A DNA stretch of 64,000 bases, taken from NCBI RefSeq assembly GCF_030247185.1, contig NC_080572.1, positions 296,904,314-296,968,313 of the forward strand, in the 5' to 3' direction. Below, in pieces: positions 1 to 11,180 of the stretch (its first letter is position 1; every line of letters starts with the position of its first letter). The notes beneath the pieces were generated by a model. It did no database searches and was not told the origin of the DNA. It saw nothing but the letters and a program-made list of their open reading frames with translations. Origin of the DNA: Malaya genurostris. Its lineage: Eukaryota > Arthropoda > Insecta > Diptera > Culicidae. A program made the translations under genes and the position numbers.

Positions 1-224
1 CTCTGTTCTCTGTTCTCTGTTCTCTGTTCTCTGTTCTCTGTTCTCTGTTCTCTGTTCTCTGTTCTCTGTTCTCTGTTCTCTGTTCTCTGTTCTCTGTTCT
101 CTGTTCTCTGTTCTCTGTTCTCTGTTCTCTGTTCTCTGTTCTCTGTTCTCTGTTCTCTGTTCTCTGTTCTCTGTTCTCTGTTCTCTGTTCTCTGTTCTCT
201 GTTCTCTGTTCTCTGTTCTCTGTT
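1..224. repeat. (CTCTGTT)n microsatellite, cut by window start
   Basis: About 32 perfect head-to-tail copies of a 7-base unit. It ends abruptly at TGTTCCCTTG and continues beyond the left edge of the window. The unit shares CTCTGTT with the 9-base unit of the array near 49.2-49.8 kb. Confidence 0.97.
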
Positions 225-261
225 CCCTTGTATCTCGCCTCGGTGCAATATTCTAATAGTT

Positions 262-315
262 GTCACATAAATAGTGTAAACTTTGTGTCTGCTTAGCGGT
301 TTACATTGAACTGAT
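262..315 (+). repeat. Left arm of 54-bp inverted repeat (partner 2907-2960)
   Basis: This arm reads GTCACATAAAT...GTCTGCTTAGCGG...GAACTGAT. Its reverse complement lies at 2907-2960 with only a few mismatches. The pair bounds about 2.7 kb that includes a Tc1/mariner-like remnant, so the arms may be terminal repeats of an old DNA element. A partial third copy of the core (ACGTCTGCTTAGCG) is near 39,335. Confidence 0.75.
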
Positions 316-621
316 AGGCGGTGAAGGCAGTTCAATTAGAACTGCTTTAAGCACTGATAAACCTAAGACGAATCATGAAGAATATTTATATTTTTCTTAC
401 AAATCTGAAAGAAGTAGAGACGAATCGAATGCGTTTGCGATTGCAAGAATTCAACGACTGCAACTAAAGCACTGTTTTTGACAGATCACGCGTGAATCGT
501 GTCTTGTGTCATTGTCAAACTTGTTCATTTTGGTCTATAATTTAATTATGAATCGACTTACAACGTATAACATTTCGTAAATGAGCACTGTCAAAGTTAG
601 ATTTTTGTATTGGAAAAATTG
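316..621. other. AT-rich, no gene seen
   Basis: Ordinary low-GC sequence between the inverted-repeat arm and the transposase remnant. I see no long frame, RNA gene or tandem repeat. Confidence 0.6.
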
Positions 622-1020
622 TGTTCACCGAAGAAGCTTATGTCTGGTTGAATGGATACGTCAACTAGCTAAATAGCCGCATGTGAAGTGAAGACCAGAC
701 CAGCCAGAAGCATTGCAAGAGCTACCAATGCATCCCAAAAAATTCACTGTTTGTTGTGGATTATAAGCCGGTGGCATCATCGGGCCGTACTTCCTCAAAG
801 GCGACGATGGGCGGAACGGTACTGTGATTTCCGAGCGCCACCGTGTGGTGATTAACGAGTTTTTTTTGCCCACAATGGAACAATTGGATATGCCTGTCAT
901 GTTGTTTCAAAAAAGACGGTGCCACGTCCTACACGGCACGCAAAACAAAGACCAAATTGCGAGCCGCCTTCGGTGAACAGCTTCTTGCGGCGCAACAAGC
1001 GCTTATCACAATTCACTTTA
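622..1020 (+). pseudogene. Decayed Tc1/mariner-type transposase fragment
   Basis: Conceptual translation with frame changes gives a run FTEEAYVWLNGYVN at about 624-665. It is followed by GGIIGPYFLKGDDGR and INEFFLPTMEQ at about 770-890, and then FQKDGATSYTAR at about 904-940. In the Tc1/mariner superfamily, DEA...GYVN holds the first catalytic Asp and QDGA..HTA the second. Here the first Asp position reads Glu (TEEA), and at least two stops and frameshifts interrupt the frame. The C-terminal part with the third acidic residue is not recognisable. It lies inside the 262-2960 inverted repeat and may be the relic of that element's transposase. No terminal repeats or target duplication could be assigned. 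Confidence 0.6.
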
Positions 1021-2906
1021 CATAGTGATGTTTTTTTTCTCGTATAGGATAGCATAACCATTTTTGATGTCGAAATTTTCCCCGTTTGCATAACAGGCAT
1101 CTCTTCCGAAAGTGGATTTGCGCGAGCCGCAAAAACTACAAGAAAATATTAAGCCCATGATCAACCGGAAAGGCCCACCCGAGTAGACTATATTTCACCG
1201 GGAGCTCATAAAAAAACCGACTCTGCCCGCACGTGGACCTACGAAATCTACAACGAGGCCAAAAAACTGTAATTAATTTACGCTACTTTTTTCTACCGTC
1301 TGATCGGAAAAAAGCTATTATTCATGAAGTTTTTGTCGGTGTCTGAGAGTAAACGTTACTCTGCGACCGCCAGCTCCCCGTGAGAAGCTTTCAGCCGGCC
1401 GGTTTGCAAAGTGCGGTTTGCGGAGGTAACATGCGTAGAGAAACAATTGCATGATTCTCGTCCGTCCCGGTCTGAGGTTGATCGGTGTTTCCTAACACAG
1501 GTTCTCTGACCTATCTTGCGTTCGACTCAGACGGCTAGAGTGCAGTTCTAGAGCAGATTGCACTTTATTGGCATTTATCATGTAAAGTTCAATGTAATTC
1601 GTGAGCAATTATTCCACAGCAATTAACAACCAAATGGACCTTTGGCCTCCTGTGTGTTGCACGGCAAGAGAAATTTAGTTCCAAACGGGAGCTGCATCCG
1701 TTCGAAAATACGATACAATCCCGCTCCATCAATAAAACGCTCGCTATTTGGTGCAGGTCAGGTCTCAGATTCGAGCATGCGAGTCGGAAGTAATGCAAAC
1801 CAGCCTCCTCCCATCACGGCACACAACAGCCAGGAACAGAAGCAGCAAGAGGAAAATGGCAATGACGATGGCTTTACAAACCGAATGAAAACTGCAATCA
1901 TTTATTTTCATTTTGTCCCGGTACACCTTTATCCGACCGACAGCTGTTCTGCATTGGTCGAGCTGATCCCCACATGTGCTACTCTTCCTTCCGGTACCAG
2001 CGACCGTCCTCGCATCATCATTATATTCGACCCTTGGAAAACGCAAATCCGGAAATGTACTGACAAAGCATTTGCGCCTACCAACTCTGCGCTTCAACCG
2101 ACAGGCACAGCCAAAACAGTTCAACATAAAATCTACTGAAAAAAATAACAATATTTGGCCGGCCAACGGCTGCTGCTGCTACTCGGTTATTATGCATGGG
2201 AGTCGTGTTTTGTCTCAACAACAGATCCTGCCAGCATGAACTGCTCGGAAATGGAACTGCAATGAATATGTAATACAGCAGCAGAGAGACAAATTTATGC
2301 AAATTAATAAGATTTGTAGGACTGCTGCTGTTCCACACTACCAGTATGCTTCACCTTCAGACGGGTGCTTTCCGACGTCCGTTGCTCTTCCAGGTCTCCC
2401 CAAGGAAGGTTCAGTCTCATTCACATTCACTCTTGAAAATTGTTTAATCCAGTTGAACTGGATTTACGAAAATAGAACAACACACTCGATCAGCGAGTTT
2501 ATCAAATCGACCCCATCCTGCTACCAGATGTTGTCCGGACGATGGGGATGGGACTTTTGGTTTAGGGTAATCGGTTTGGGCTCAGAAAATAGTGGACTTC
2601 CAAGTGAAAAATGGTCGACGGGAAAGACATGGGAATTTCTTTTGCCCAAGATTTTTGGTTGATGATAACAGGAATGAAAAATGGGATTCTTTTGCATGGT
2701 GAGGTAGGACAACGGAAAACATATTCTTTTCTGGTTTGCTCATTTCTTTCGGAAACATCTCATTTAGAGCAAAATAAATGCTACATGTTTCTGCGTGCTT
2801 ATAAAGGAACTAAATTTGTTGCAATTCATATATTAGTAAAATGTTTTAACATTCATCCGATGAACACGCACACAAAACTAAATTGTACGCGCTTCGACTT
2901 CTGCTA
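1021..2906. other. No supportable gene; interior of inverted-repeat segment
   Basis: Overlapping frames occur on both strands (for example 1642-2139 plus and 1765-2166 minus), but none shows a domain, a consistent start context or similarity I recognise. Part of 1100-1270 may be more decayed transposase. I see no tandem repeats. Confidence 0.5.
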
Positions 2907-2960
2907 ATCAGTTCAATTTGAACCGCTAAGCAGACGCAAAGTTCACACAATTTATGTGAC
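2907..2960 (-). repeat. Right arm of 54-bp inverted repeat (partner 262-315)
   Basis: Reverse complement of 262-315, reading ATCAGTTCAA...CCGCTAAGCAGAC...TTTATGTGAC. It ends about 30 bp before the terminal-repeat-like start of a DD37E element. Confidence 0.75.
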
Positions 2961-2984
2961 CCCTTAAGGATATTTCACTAGGTG

Positions 2985-3834
2985 TAATAAAGACTGTCCC
3001 AGAAAGTATGGACGCACTTTGATTTCGCTGTAAATAATTCACAAGTGTAAGATATTCAAATTTTATTCGATATACTGATAATATTAGACTACAACAAAAG
3101 AATATTATTCTCAACATTTGCTACTTAGCCATTGTAGACTAGCTGGCGCACCTTCTTGCGAACGTTCCTCATTAAATTCCGTACAGACTTCTTGGCGACA
3201 AGTTTTGACACTTTTTTTCATTTATTTTTCGAACTGTTTAATGGTTTCGGCTGCCGAGACATGTTTCCTAAGATCTGCCTTCGTTAATTCAAAAAATTCC
3301 TCAATTGGTCGAAGTTGTGGGCAATTTGGTGGATTCATGTCTTTTGGGACGAAAGTGACATTTTTGGTAGTATACCATTCTACCGTTGATTTCGAGTAGT
3401 GGCAAGAAGCAAGATCTGGCCAGAAGACAACAGGATCCCTGTGGCTTCGAATCATGGATAGAAGTCGTTTTTGTAAACATTCCTTGACGTATATTTCGTT
3501 GTTCATTGAAGCAGTGATGATGAAGGGTTTCGAAATCTTACCGCAGCTACAAATTGCTTGTCAGACCATAACTTGCTTACCAAATTTTTCGACTTCAATC
3601 GATGTCTCAGACTGGTTTAACACTTGCCCTTCTCGCATCGTATAATATTGTAGTCCCGACAAGGATTAGTACTCGAGTTTCAGGTAGGTTTCGTCGTCCA
3701 TTATTATGCAGTTCAAATTTCCAGGAAGAAGATGAATTTACCAGCAGGTTTTATAAAAATTTGCACCTTATTCCGCCATCACTTGTGAAAAAATACCGCT
3801 TCAATACCGGAACCGCAAGTCGAATCTGAGTCAA
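2985..3834 (-). pseudogene. Truncated ITmD37E (DD37E) transposase element
   Basis: The minus-strand frame at 3506-3222 encodes the C-terminal half of a DD37E transposase. PDLASCHYSK carries the second Asp, and NPPNCPQLRPIEEFF carries the third residue, a Glu. Exactly 37 residues separate them, the hallmark of the ITmD37E group. Upstream (about 3560-3700) a decayed stretch contains IMDDETYLK with the first Asp and QAICSCGK, with stops and frame changes. The 3' end retains a terminal-repeat-like sequence (GACTGTCCCAGAAAGTATGG, near 2991). The 5' half, including the N-terminal HTH domain, is missing. The element runs into dispersed-repeat sequence near 3,800-3,834. Inactive relic. Confidence 0.85.
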
Positions 3835-3943
3835 CTTTTCGGGAACTTTTTAAAGAATTTCAAGAACTTTTATTTGCATCTTAGTTTGTAAAAACGGCTA
3901 AAGAGATTTCCGAGAAGATATTACCCTTCATATTTTCCAGAAT
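3835..3943 (-). repeat. Dispersed-repeat piece, nearly identical to 7597-7705
   Basis: From TTTTCGGGAAC to CATATTTTCCA this segment matches 7597-7705 with about one substitution and one indel, in direct orientation. It belongs to the window's main dispersed family (CTTAGTTTGT...GAGATTTCCGAGAA is the reverse-complement version of the family core). Both copies abut truncated DD37E elements. Confidence 0.85.
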
Positions 3944-4324
3944 TATTCATGTACATGTAATAATTGTAAACATAGCAAAGCAAATAAACAATTCATAAAC
4001 AAAGCAAATAAACAATTCATGGAAATATAAAAAATGGTGTTATAATTAAATATCCAAATATCTCAAGAACAGCTACTTTTAGAAGAAAGAAAGGATATTA
4101 TGAACAAATCTATTGACTTTAGAATAATATTCTACTGTTTAAATGATTATCTTTCAACGAGAACTTGAAATTTCGAATATAGCTGTAAATTGTTTTAACT
4201 GTAACTTCTTCATTTTTTCAAAAGGCACGGATGGGATAGCCATCAATCTGTAGGTTTCAATAACAGCTTTAAAATAAATATTAACAAAAAAAAAATAAAA
4301 CCATGCTCTTTTTTTATTTAACTT
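3944..4324. other. AT-rich, no gene seen
   Basis: Short direct duplication of AAGCAAATAAACAATTCAT near 3975-4020; otherwise featureless AT-rich DNA. Confidence 0.6.
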
Positions 4325-4785
4325 TTTCGGATTATTTTTTTAGAGTGCCCAATCGATTCCCTACAACTTCTTCCTGAACGCCATTTTTGTACGATGAACG
4401 GTTTCCGAGTTACAACGATTTGAAAAAGATAATTTTCGTGATATGCAAAAATACATACGCCCTTTTTAAAAATCAGTCGTTAGTCGGATTGACCTCTCCA
4501 TCGGTTTAAAACTTATGGTTTGCATACTGAAGCCATGTGCAAAGTTTCATCCAAATCGGAGATGGTCGAGTCTGATGATCTGCTAAACATTTCTGGAATT
4601 GCTCTGGTCTAGAATTTTTTTTCACTCAAGACTAGATTTTGAAAAGGGCGTATGTGTTTCTACCCACATTATTTTCAAACAATTATAACTACAAATTTAC
4701 AGCTTCTACAAAAAATATGTCTGAGAAGAAGTTGTAGGTAATTAATTAAATATACACTGAAAAAAAATCCTTCGATTTTTCGTGA
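4325..4785. mobile_element. Foldback (long inverted repeat) element
   Basis: The two halves are imperfect reverse complements. The inner arms read ATACATACGCCCTTTTT near 4450 and AAAGGGCGTATGTGTTTC near 4640. The outer arms carry CCTACAACTTCTTC near 4362 and GAAGAAGTTGTAGG near 4725. The outermost motif (CGGATT followed by a T tract and AG.GTG) recurs in reverse at 4755-4785 and forward at 6785-6814. No reading frame lies inside, so it is probably a non-autonomous foldback transposon. Target duplications were not resolved. Confidence 0.65.
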
Positions 4786-6814
4786 AATCAAAAATAAAAT
4801 TTATTTTTTTAAATTCTTAGTTATTTTACTGCACGATTTTTTTAAGTTTTATATTACATAAATTGTCTAGTTAAAAGGAAACTAATGAATGTTTTAGAAA
4901 GTTGAAGGGCCGATAAATAAAAAAGTTTCCCAAGGAAACTTTTTTTTACCAATTTTCAATAAACGATTTTTTCATAGGAATAAATGTATCTGAGCAATGA
5001 AATATTATTTTCCAAACTACGTTTAATGCAAAAGCTCATAGGAAGCTGCTTCCTAAATGCAGTCATTTTCGAGATATATAAGGAACTAAATCGAGAAAAT
5101 GGATATTTCATGAGAATACACCCCTTTTTTTAGTTAGTCTAGGTTAGCCATCGCCATCAAGATCAAGATAATTGCACAGCAATCTCATTTTGTTATATGC
5201 CACAAGAGGAATATAACAACGGTGCTGTAGAATAGAAAACCTGTTTTATCCACCTTGTGGTGTAACTGTTCATTGAATAGAAGTAGGAAAATTTGTTCGG
5301 ACTTAGTCTAACAAACTCTACAAATTCTGTTTACCCTGTAGTTCCGGAACCGAAAATAGTATCCACAACAAGTTTAGGAATTCCGTATGAAACTGTAAGA
5401 CTTTTCCTTCTAACCAATAAGTTTGTGAAAATCGATTCGGCCATCTTGAAGAAATCTTCAAATTCTTTCGAAACCGGATTTAAATGACCGGAATAGCCGA
5501 AGTTGGTTCGTTTACCAGCAACCAATATGAAACGACATTGACATTCTTTTATTTATTCTACCCCGACTTAACAATCTTTTATTGTTTCGGTCGCACTTAT
5601 CTTAAAATCAATAAAATTTGTATCCTCTTTTACCAATATTACACACTAGTAGCAGACATCCGTTTTCTTTATAGCGTGTATGAAATAGAACAAAGTACGC
5701 ACCGGTGTTGTACGTATTGTCATTCTACATGGTGATTTGAAACGCACTAATCGCCTGTAACTGCGGAACCGGAGGTAAGATCCGGATAAAATTTCACAGC
5801 AGCTTTCAAAATAATATGAGCTAAAATCAAGATTTGTGAAATACGATTCAAGCATCGCAGAGAAATCGAAGTGAGTTCTATTTTTGGAGTTTTTCTTCAC
5901 CAAATTCGGTGCTTCCGGGACAGGAAAAGGGGGGACAAGTAGTTCTTAAATAGGTTTTTATGCCCACAATGTAACAAGCACTGCAAACTAGAAGAATTGA
6001 TAAGTCAATTTTATGGGATTTGTGCCTGTTTTTGACCATCGTTTGTGAAAAAATACTAATAAAATTTGTAATTTTTCACTTATCACGCTTTAGTTTCGGA
6101 ACCAGAAGTCGGATCTAGATAAAATGTTATACAAACTTTTAGGAGACTAGAAGACCTCTCATTTAAATCTTAGTTTGAGAAAATTGGTCAAGCTATTTCA
6201 GTGAAAATTGAGTGCAAACTTTTTCTCCACTTTTTACATATTACCATGTAACTCCGGAACCGGAAGTCGTATTCAAATGACATTCAATAGCAGGCTATGG
6301 GACCATAAAATCTTTTATTTGAATCTTAGTTTGTGAAAATCAGTCCTGTCATATCTGAGAAAAGTGAGAACTTCATTATTGTACTTTGCAACTTGAATAC
6401 AGTCCGCCTTGGTTTTGCTTATGGAAAAATGTTTATTTATATAACCAACCGATTTTCCTTTGATTTTGCTTTCAAATATCTCGATTTTATGTCAAAAGAA
6501 TAATTTATTCAAAATTTCATGAGGATTACAAAAATAATAAATTTGGCGATGGAGACCCCAAAATAATTAATTATAAGGACGTATTCTCATATCCATTTTC
6601 TCGATTTAGTTCTTCATATATCTCTAAAATGACTGTATTTAAAAAGTAGCTTCATATGAGCTTTTTCATTGAACGTAGCATGGAAAATAACTTTCAAATT
6701 TCTAAAACATTCATTAGTTTTCTTGTAACTTGAAGTTTTTTTTTATATAAAATTTAAAATAAATTTAATTTTCGAATTCGCGAAAAATCGGAATATATTT
6801 TTAGTGTATATTAG
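4753..6814. mobile_element. 2-kb element with long diverged inverted ends
   Basis: The left arm (4753 to about 5125) and the right arm (about 6585-6814) are diverged reverse complements. TATACACTG with an A tract mirrors the terminal TTTTAGTGTATA. CTCGATTTAGTTC...TATATCTC and CTAAAACATTCATTAGTTT are shared in inverted orientation. The left arm has an extra internal block of about 130 bp. The interior (about 5245-6400) is filled with the dispersed repeat in reverse orientation. No transposase frame was found. It could be a foldback element that engulfed the repeat, or a rearranged inverted duplication. Confidence 0.6.
5245..6400 (-). repeat. Dispersed mosquito-type repeat, multi-unit copy, reverse
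   Basis: It begins with the family end block (TTATCCACCTTGTGGTGTAA at about 5247) and then has repeated units containing CCGGAACCGGA, GTCG.AT.C and GTTTGTGAAAAT. A distinct internal module at about 5530-5900 (TAGCAGACAT, TTTATAGCGTG, GAACAAAGT) recurs in the copy at 41.7-42.9 kb. Short frames here are chance openings. Confidence 0.75.
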
Positions 6815-7596
6815 ACATAAGGAGTGTATCGAAAATAAGCTATCCAAATACATTTGTGTTGTACGTTGTATTTGTGATGGTTCTTTATGCTCAGATCACA
6901 GCATGCTGTGCGTTTGGCTGTCAGCTTTCGTTTGTTTACTTGTTTGTGCGGTTGAAATTCTGCGTTTTCAAAATGTCGCGTATTGAAAAGAAAGTGAAAA
7001 TTAAGGTTCTGAACACATGGCTAAGTGAGAAGGGTATTACTATGCGAACATTTGCAAAGCGGTTTGAAATTCACCATGCCAGTGTTAAAACCATCATTAA
7101 TAAGTTTGGGGAACACTATTTTTTGGATGAGCTACCAGGAAGAGGCTGAAACCCCGGTTCTTCCAACCCGAAACTGGGCCAGAAAGTGGTATCTTTAATC
7201 ATGAAGAACAAATCAATGTCAATATGTGATTTGGCCAAAAAAGCAGGAACGAGTGTCGGAATGATACAGCGTATCAAGAGGCGAAATCACCTGAAAACCT
7301 ACAAGAAGCAGAAGATCTCGAAACAAAGTGTAGAACAGAAGAAGCGAGCAGCAACAAAGGGCCTGGAAATTGTATTCGCGTCTTTTGCAGGGTCCGGATG
7401 CATTGGTTTTGATGGACGATGAGACTTATGTAATGGAGGACTCAAAAACCCTTCCAGGTCCACAATACTTTACTGTCGTCGTTGGGGAGGATGTGAGCGA
7501 TGCGTACAGGTCGATTCAAGAGGAGAAATTCGGTCGAAAGGTACTGGTATGACAAGCAATATGTTCCTGTGGTTTGAAGTCATCCATATTTTCCAT
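6815..7596 (+). pseudogene. 5' half of an ITmD37E element, broken transposase
   Basis: A terminal-repeat-like start (AGGAGTGTATCG, AATAAGCTATCC) near 6819-6850 precedes an ATG at 6973 (MSRIEKKVKIKVLNTWLSEK). The encoded N-terminus is helix-turn-helix-like (IHHASVKTIINKFG). A stop at 7147 follows DELPGRG. The frame resumes with KNKSMSICDLAKKAG and IKRRNH (second HTH), then a frameshift near 7365, then LMDDETYVMED with the first catalytic Asp and a stop after GRKVLV at 7551. The element is cut at about 7596, before the second Asp and the Glu, by dispersed repeat. Its terminal sequence matches the 3' end of the minus-strand copy at 60,249, which supports these being terminal inverted repeats of one family. 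Confidence 0.85.
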
Positions 7597-7705
7597 ATTT
7601 TTCGGGAACTTTTTAAAGAATTTCAAGAACTTTTATTTGCATCTTAGTTTGTAAAAAACGGCTAAAGAGATTTCCGAGAAAATATTACCCTTCATATTTT
7701 CCACT
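7597..7705 (-). repeat. Dispersed-repeat piece, near-twin of 3835-3943
   Basis: About 107 bp almost identical to 3835-3943, 3.76 kb away in direct orientation and again abutting a truncated DD37E element. This similarity is far higher than between other copies of the family in the window. Confidence 0.85.
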
Positions 7706-9221
7706 GAATAGCACTGATCAAAAAACGAACAACTAGAATAAGTGTTAATAGCATGAAGCGCTTTGTAGATTTAAAGACTAGAAAAGGCAACAAAAACGAC
7801 AAACTAGGACATTCCTAACGTAGTCTGTAGTACGTCCAGACCGTGCTGATCCGGAACAAATTAAAATCCAACCGCAATAAACCGACAGGCGAATTCCTCG
7901 TGTTGCATCCCGTTGGCTAGCGTGGACCGGGACATCCCGGAAGGGCAGCAACGATTGGTCACCCCATTAGCACAAATGTTATCTTGTTGTAGCAAATCGT
8001 TGTTGGTTTGGGCTGGAGTTGGTTTGGGGACACGACGTGTCAGGTTCCATGGTGCAGAACGTGAGCGTTCACCGGTGTGTCTACCTACTTGTAAATTAGG
8101 CGAATGCAATGTGGCCGAGGCAGGATCAAGAAAACAGTTGTTAGATTTGCATAATAAACCTTCGGTTACAGCGGAGTATTCGTAGAATGCGAAATGCGTT
8201 CGGTGAGTTTAGTAAACATCTCACTGCGAAGTGCAAGTCGTTGCGCCAACCGCAGCAAGAACAATGATGGTACAAATTGCATGCTTTTCATTTCAACGCC
8301 GTTGGTCGCCCTCTGCGGCGGCGGTGGAGAGATAGTCGATGCAGCTGTTTTCGCTCAAACATCAACTAACTGGCGGTGGTTGGTTGTTTGTAATTCGAAC
8401 GGATAGAGGATTATTCAGAAGGAAGTATATTTACTAGTGTAGTGTGTAGTTGAGGTGACGGCAAGAAGCAGGCAACTGGTTTGCTGCATGATGGGTTATT
8501 AGTTTGTGATTCCATTTCGAATGCAGCTGACTTGAAGTCAATACGGTTCACTTCGCACTCCAAAGTTGCAATCTTGCGTCTACGAATCCATCGGTTATTC
8601 AATTTTTTGGCTATATGTGAGTAAACTAAAATAAGATACTGCTTGAGTTGTATTCAATAAACTAAAACAAAGTACAGATTACTAGCGGTGTCCGTACCGG
8701 ACTTTTCTATAATTTGACTTGACTTAGGAAACATGCATCCTGTTCATGTGGTATCCATACTCAATTAAGCATGTGGTTCGGAATAGTAGAGCACATGGAT
8801 CAAGTAGGCTCAGTAAAATTTCCATACTACGCAGCTCATTGCGCACCAAACGATTTTATTAATAATCTAGTGTTCATATTTTACTCTTCAAACGCGTCGA
8901 ACAATCATGAAAGATCTTGCATGCATTGAGTGAAAAATTTTCGATTTCATACATAACAATTTTCAAGAATCTTTTTTCTTTACTTTCCCGCTAGATTTTT
9001 CTTATTATTTATATTCTATATTCTAGCCATTCGTGATTGATATCCGTACATACATTTTGAAACTCTACTTTGTATATATAAATAATCAATCAGTGTATAA
9101 TAAAATTACTAACATCATTTTTCGTTCTCTTTTATTCCTTTTGTTATAGGTGAGTACCAATTTCGAATAGTAAATAATGAACTTTAAATGTTATTGTCAC
9201 AGTCACTTAAATCTTATTATT
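7706..9221. other. Unique-looking DNA, no gene recognised
   Basis: 7,850-8,430 is less AT-rich and has several short overlapping frames on both strands (7913-8185 plus, 7861-8109 minus) without recognisable domains. 8,640-9,220 is AT-rich with no structure that I can name. Confidence 0.5.
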
Positions 9222-9942
9222 ATACTACTTTACTACTTTACTACTTTACTACTTTACTACTTTACTACTTTACTACTTTACTACTTTACTACTTTACTAC
9301 TTTACTACTTTACTACTTTACTACTTTACTACTTTACTACTTTACTACTTTACTACTTTACTACTTTACTACTTTACTACTTTACTACTTTACTACTTTA
9401 CTACTTTACTACTTTACTACTTTACTACTTTACTACTTTACTACTTTACTACTTTACTACTTTACTACTTTACTACTTTACTACTTTACTACTTTACTAC
9501 TTTACTACTTTACTACTTTACTACTTTACTACTTTACTACTTTACTACTTTACTACTTTACTACTTTACTACTTTACTACTTTACTACTTTACTACTTTA
9601 CTACTTTACTACTTTACTACTTTACTACTTTACTACTTTACTACTTTACTACTTTACTACTTTACTACTTTACTACTTTACTACTTTACTACTTTACTAC
9701 TTTACTACTTTACTACTTTACTACTTTACTACTTTACTACTTTACTACTTTACTACTTTACTACTTTACTACTTTACTACTTTACTACTTTACTACTTTA
9801 CTACTTTACTACTTTACTACTTTACTACTTTACTACTTTACTACTTTACTACTTTACTACTTTACTACTTTACTACTTTACTACTTTACTACTTTACTAC
9901 TTTACTACTTTACTACTTTACTACTTTACTACTTTACTACTT
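9222..9942. repeat. (ACTACTTT)n satellite, about 90 copies
   Basis: About 720 bp of an 8-base unit with no interruption that I can see. Frames of about 250 codons encoding YYFTTLLL-type repeats cross it because no frame of the unit contains a stop. They are not genes. Confidence 0.98.
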
Positions 9943-11029
9943 GAAATAATAATTGAAAAATTTCATCAATAACAAACTGAGATATAATATTGATGTTAAA
10001 TAGTTGTTATTTCTTCATTCCTTTCATAAATTATCAGAAAATATCAAGTATTGCAATGAAAGCCTAGAAGCAACAAGTCTGGATATGATGGTTTGGTCTT
10101 TGTTTGATCAATTATTTAAAAACTAGAAAGAATTCCAAAAACACTTAAATTTTCGCAATTAAATTTATAACAACTAAGTATTTTTAGAATTCTACAATTT
10201 TTTTTGCCGAGTCGTAATTGGTTTTTTGAATGTATAAACGGTTACTGTTCCGTTCCACGGAGATGATTCAGAACTGAAAAATTATGTTTGAAGCAAATCA
10301 TCTGAATCAGAATCTGAAAAGGTAACTCAAAATTGTAAATTTTGATCCGAAATAACCGAAATTTGTAAAAGTTCAAATGAATTTCAAAACCTTTTCATTA
10401 TTTTATATATTGCTTGCGCTCTGCTATTCCGTAAGGTGGTGGAGTGAAAAATGCACAGTGGGTTCAGTAGCGTATATCATGAGCAAAAAATACATATAAA
10501 AAGTGACACGAATTTAGTCATTGAGTTTCTTTGTTGAAATAACCAGTTGAAAACAATAAAATGGGTATTATATGAAATTTTCTAATGTGACTGAAATTTA
10601 TAATGCTAGTACTGCCCAACTCTGTTTAGCTCAATGCATTTATGTTGCAGAAGGAATAATGCTTGGTTGTGCAAGATCATAGAATAAATATTACTTCAGA
10701 TTGTACCAAAACTAAAAATTCAACGTAGACCAGCAACTGAATGAAATGAATACAAGCCAAGTATTACAGTTAATTTAGAACATAACATTTTCGTTTTCTA
10801 AACAATAAAGATAGAAAAAGGATATATTCGAACTGTGAAATATTCACAAATCTATTACAAATCAATAAGAGTCTCTTTTCACAAGCCAACAAAACGTGTG
10901 GTAAGCCCACTGCGCTCAATCACTGAAAATATTCCTGGTTTCTACGTGTCGGTTTTGTCTGTTATGCTTTGTGCGACGATTCGTTCAATTCAAGCGGATA
11001 AATTTGGCGCGCATTTCCTAGCAATACAC
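9943..11029. other. AT-rich, no gene seen
   Basis: No long frame, tandem repeat or recognisable element. 10,835-11,101 is a short open frame without domain features. Confidence 0.55.
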
Positions 11030-11180
11030 CGAGGTCATTTTTTACGCGGGAGATACGTACCACGTAAAAAAAACGCGCAAAAAAACCGCGTAACTTCGTA
11101 AATCTGCGAAAAAAACCTTAAAACTGAAGGAAAAAAAATCTTTTGATGCCAAATATATTAGAAATGCATAAAACGTCCTG
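11030..11180 (+). repeat. Dispersed repeat shared with 50,094-50,205
   Basis: The shared blocks include GATACGTACC.CGTAA, AACCGCG, CGCGTAACTTCG, AAATC.GC, CTTAAAACT and TTTTGATGCCAAATAT, in the same order and orientation at both sites. Unclassified interspersed family rich in CGCG. Confidence 0.75.

Noticed and set aside
1..224. Regular repeats considered as CRISPR or telomere-like array
   Set aside because: There are no spacers, so not CRISPR. CTCTGTT is not a known telomere unit and the array is internal to a scaffold of ordinary DNA.
1642..2139. 165-codon plus frame
   Set aside because: No domain, low-complexity composition, and a second frame open on the other strand over the same bases.
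9177..9949. Two overlapping 250-codon YYFTTLLL frames
   Set aside because: Artefact of the (ACTACTTT)n array.
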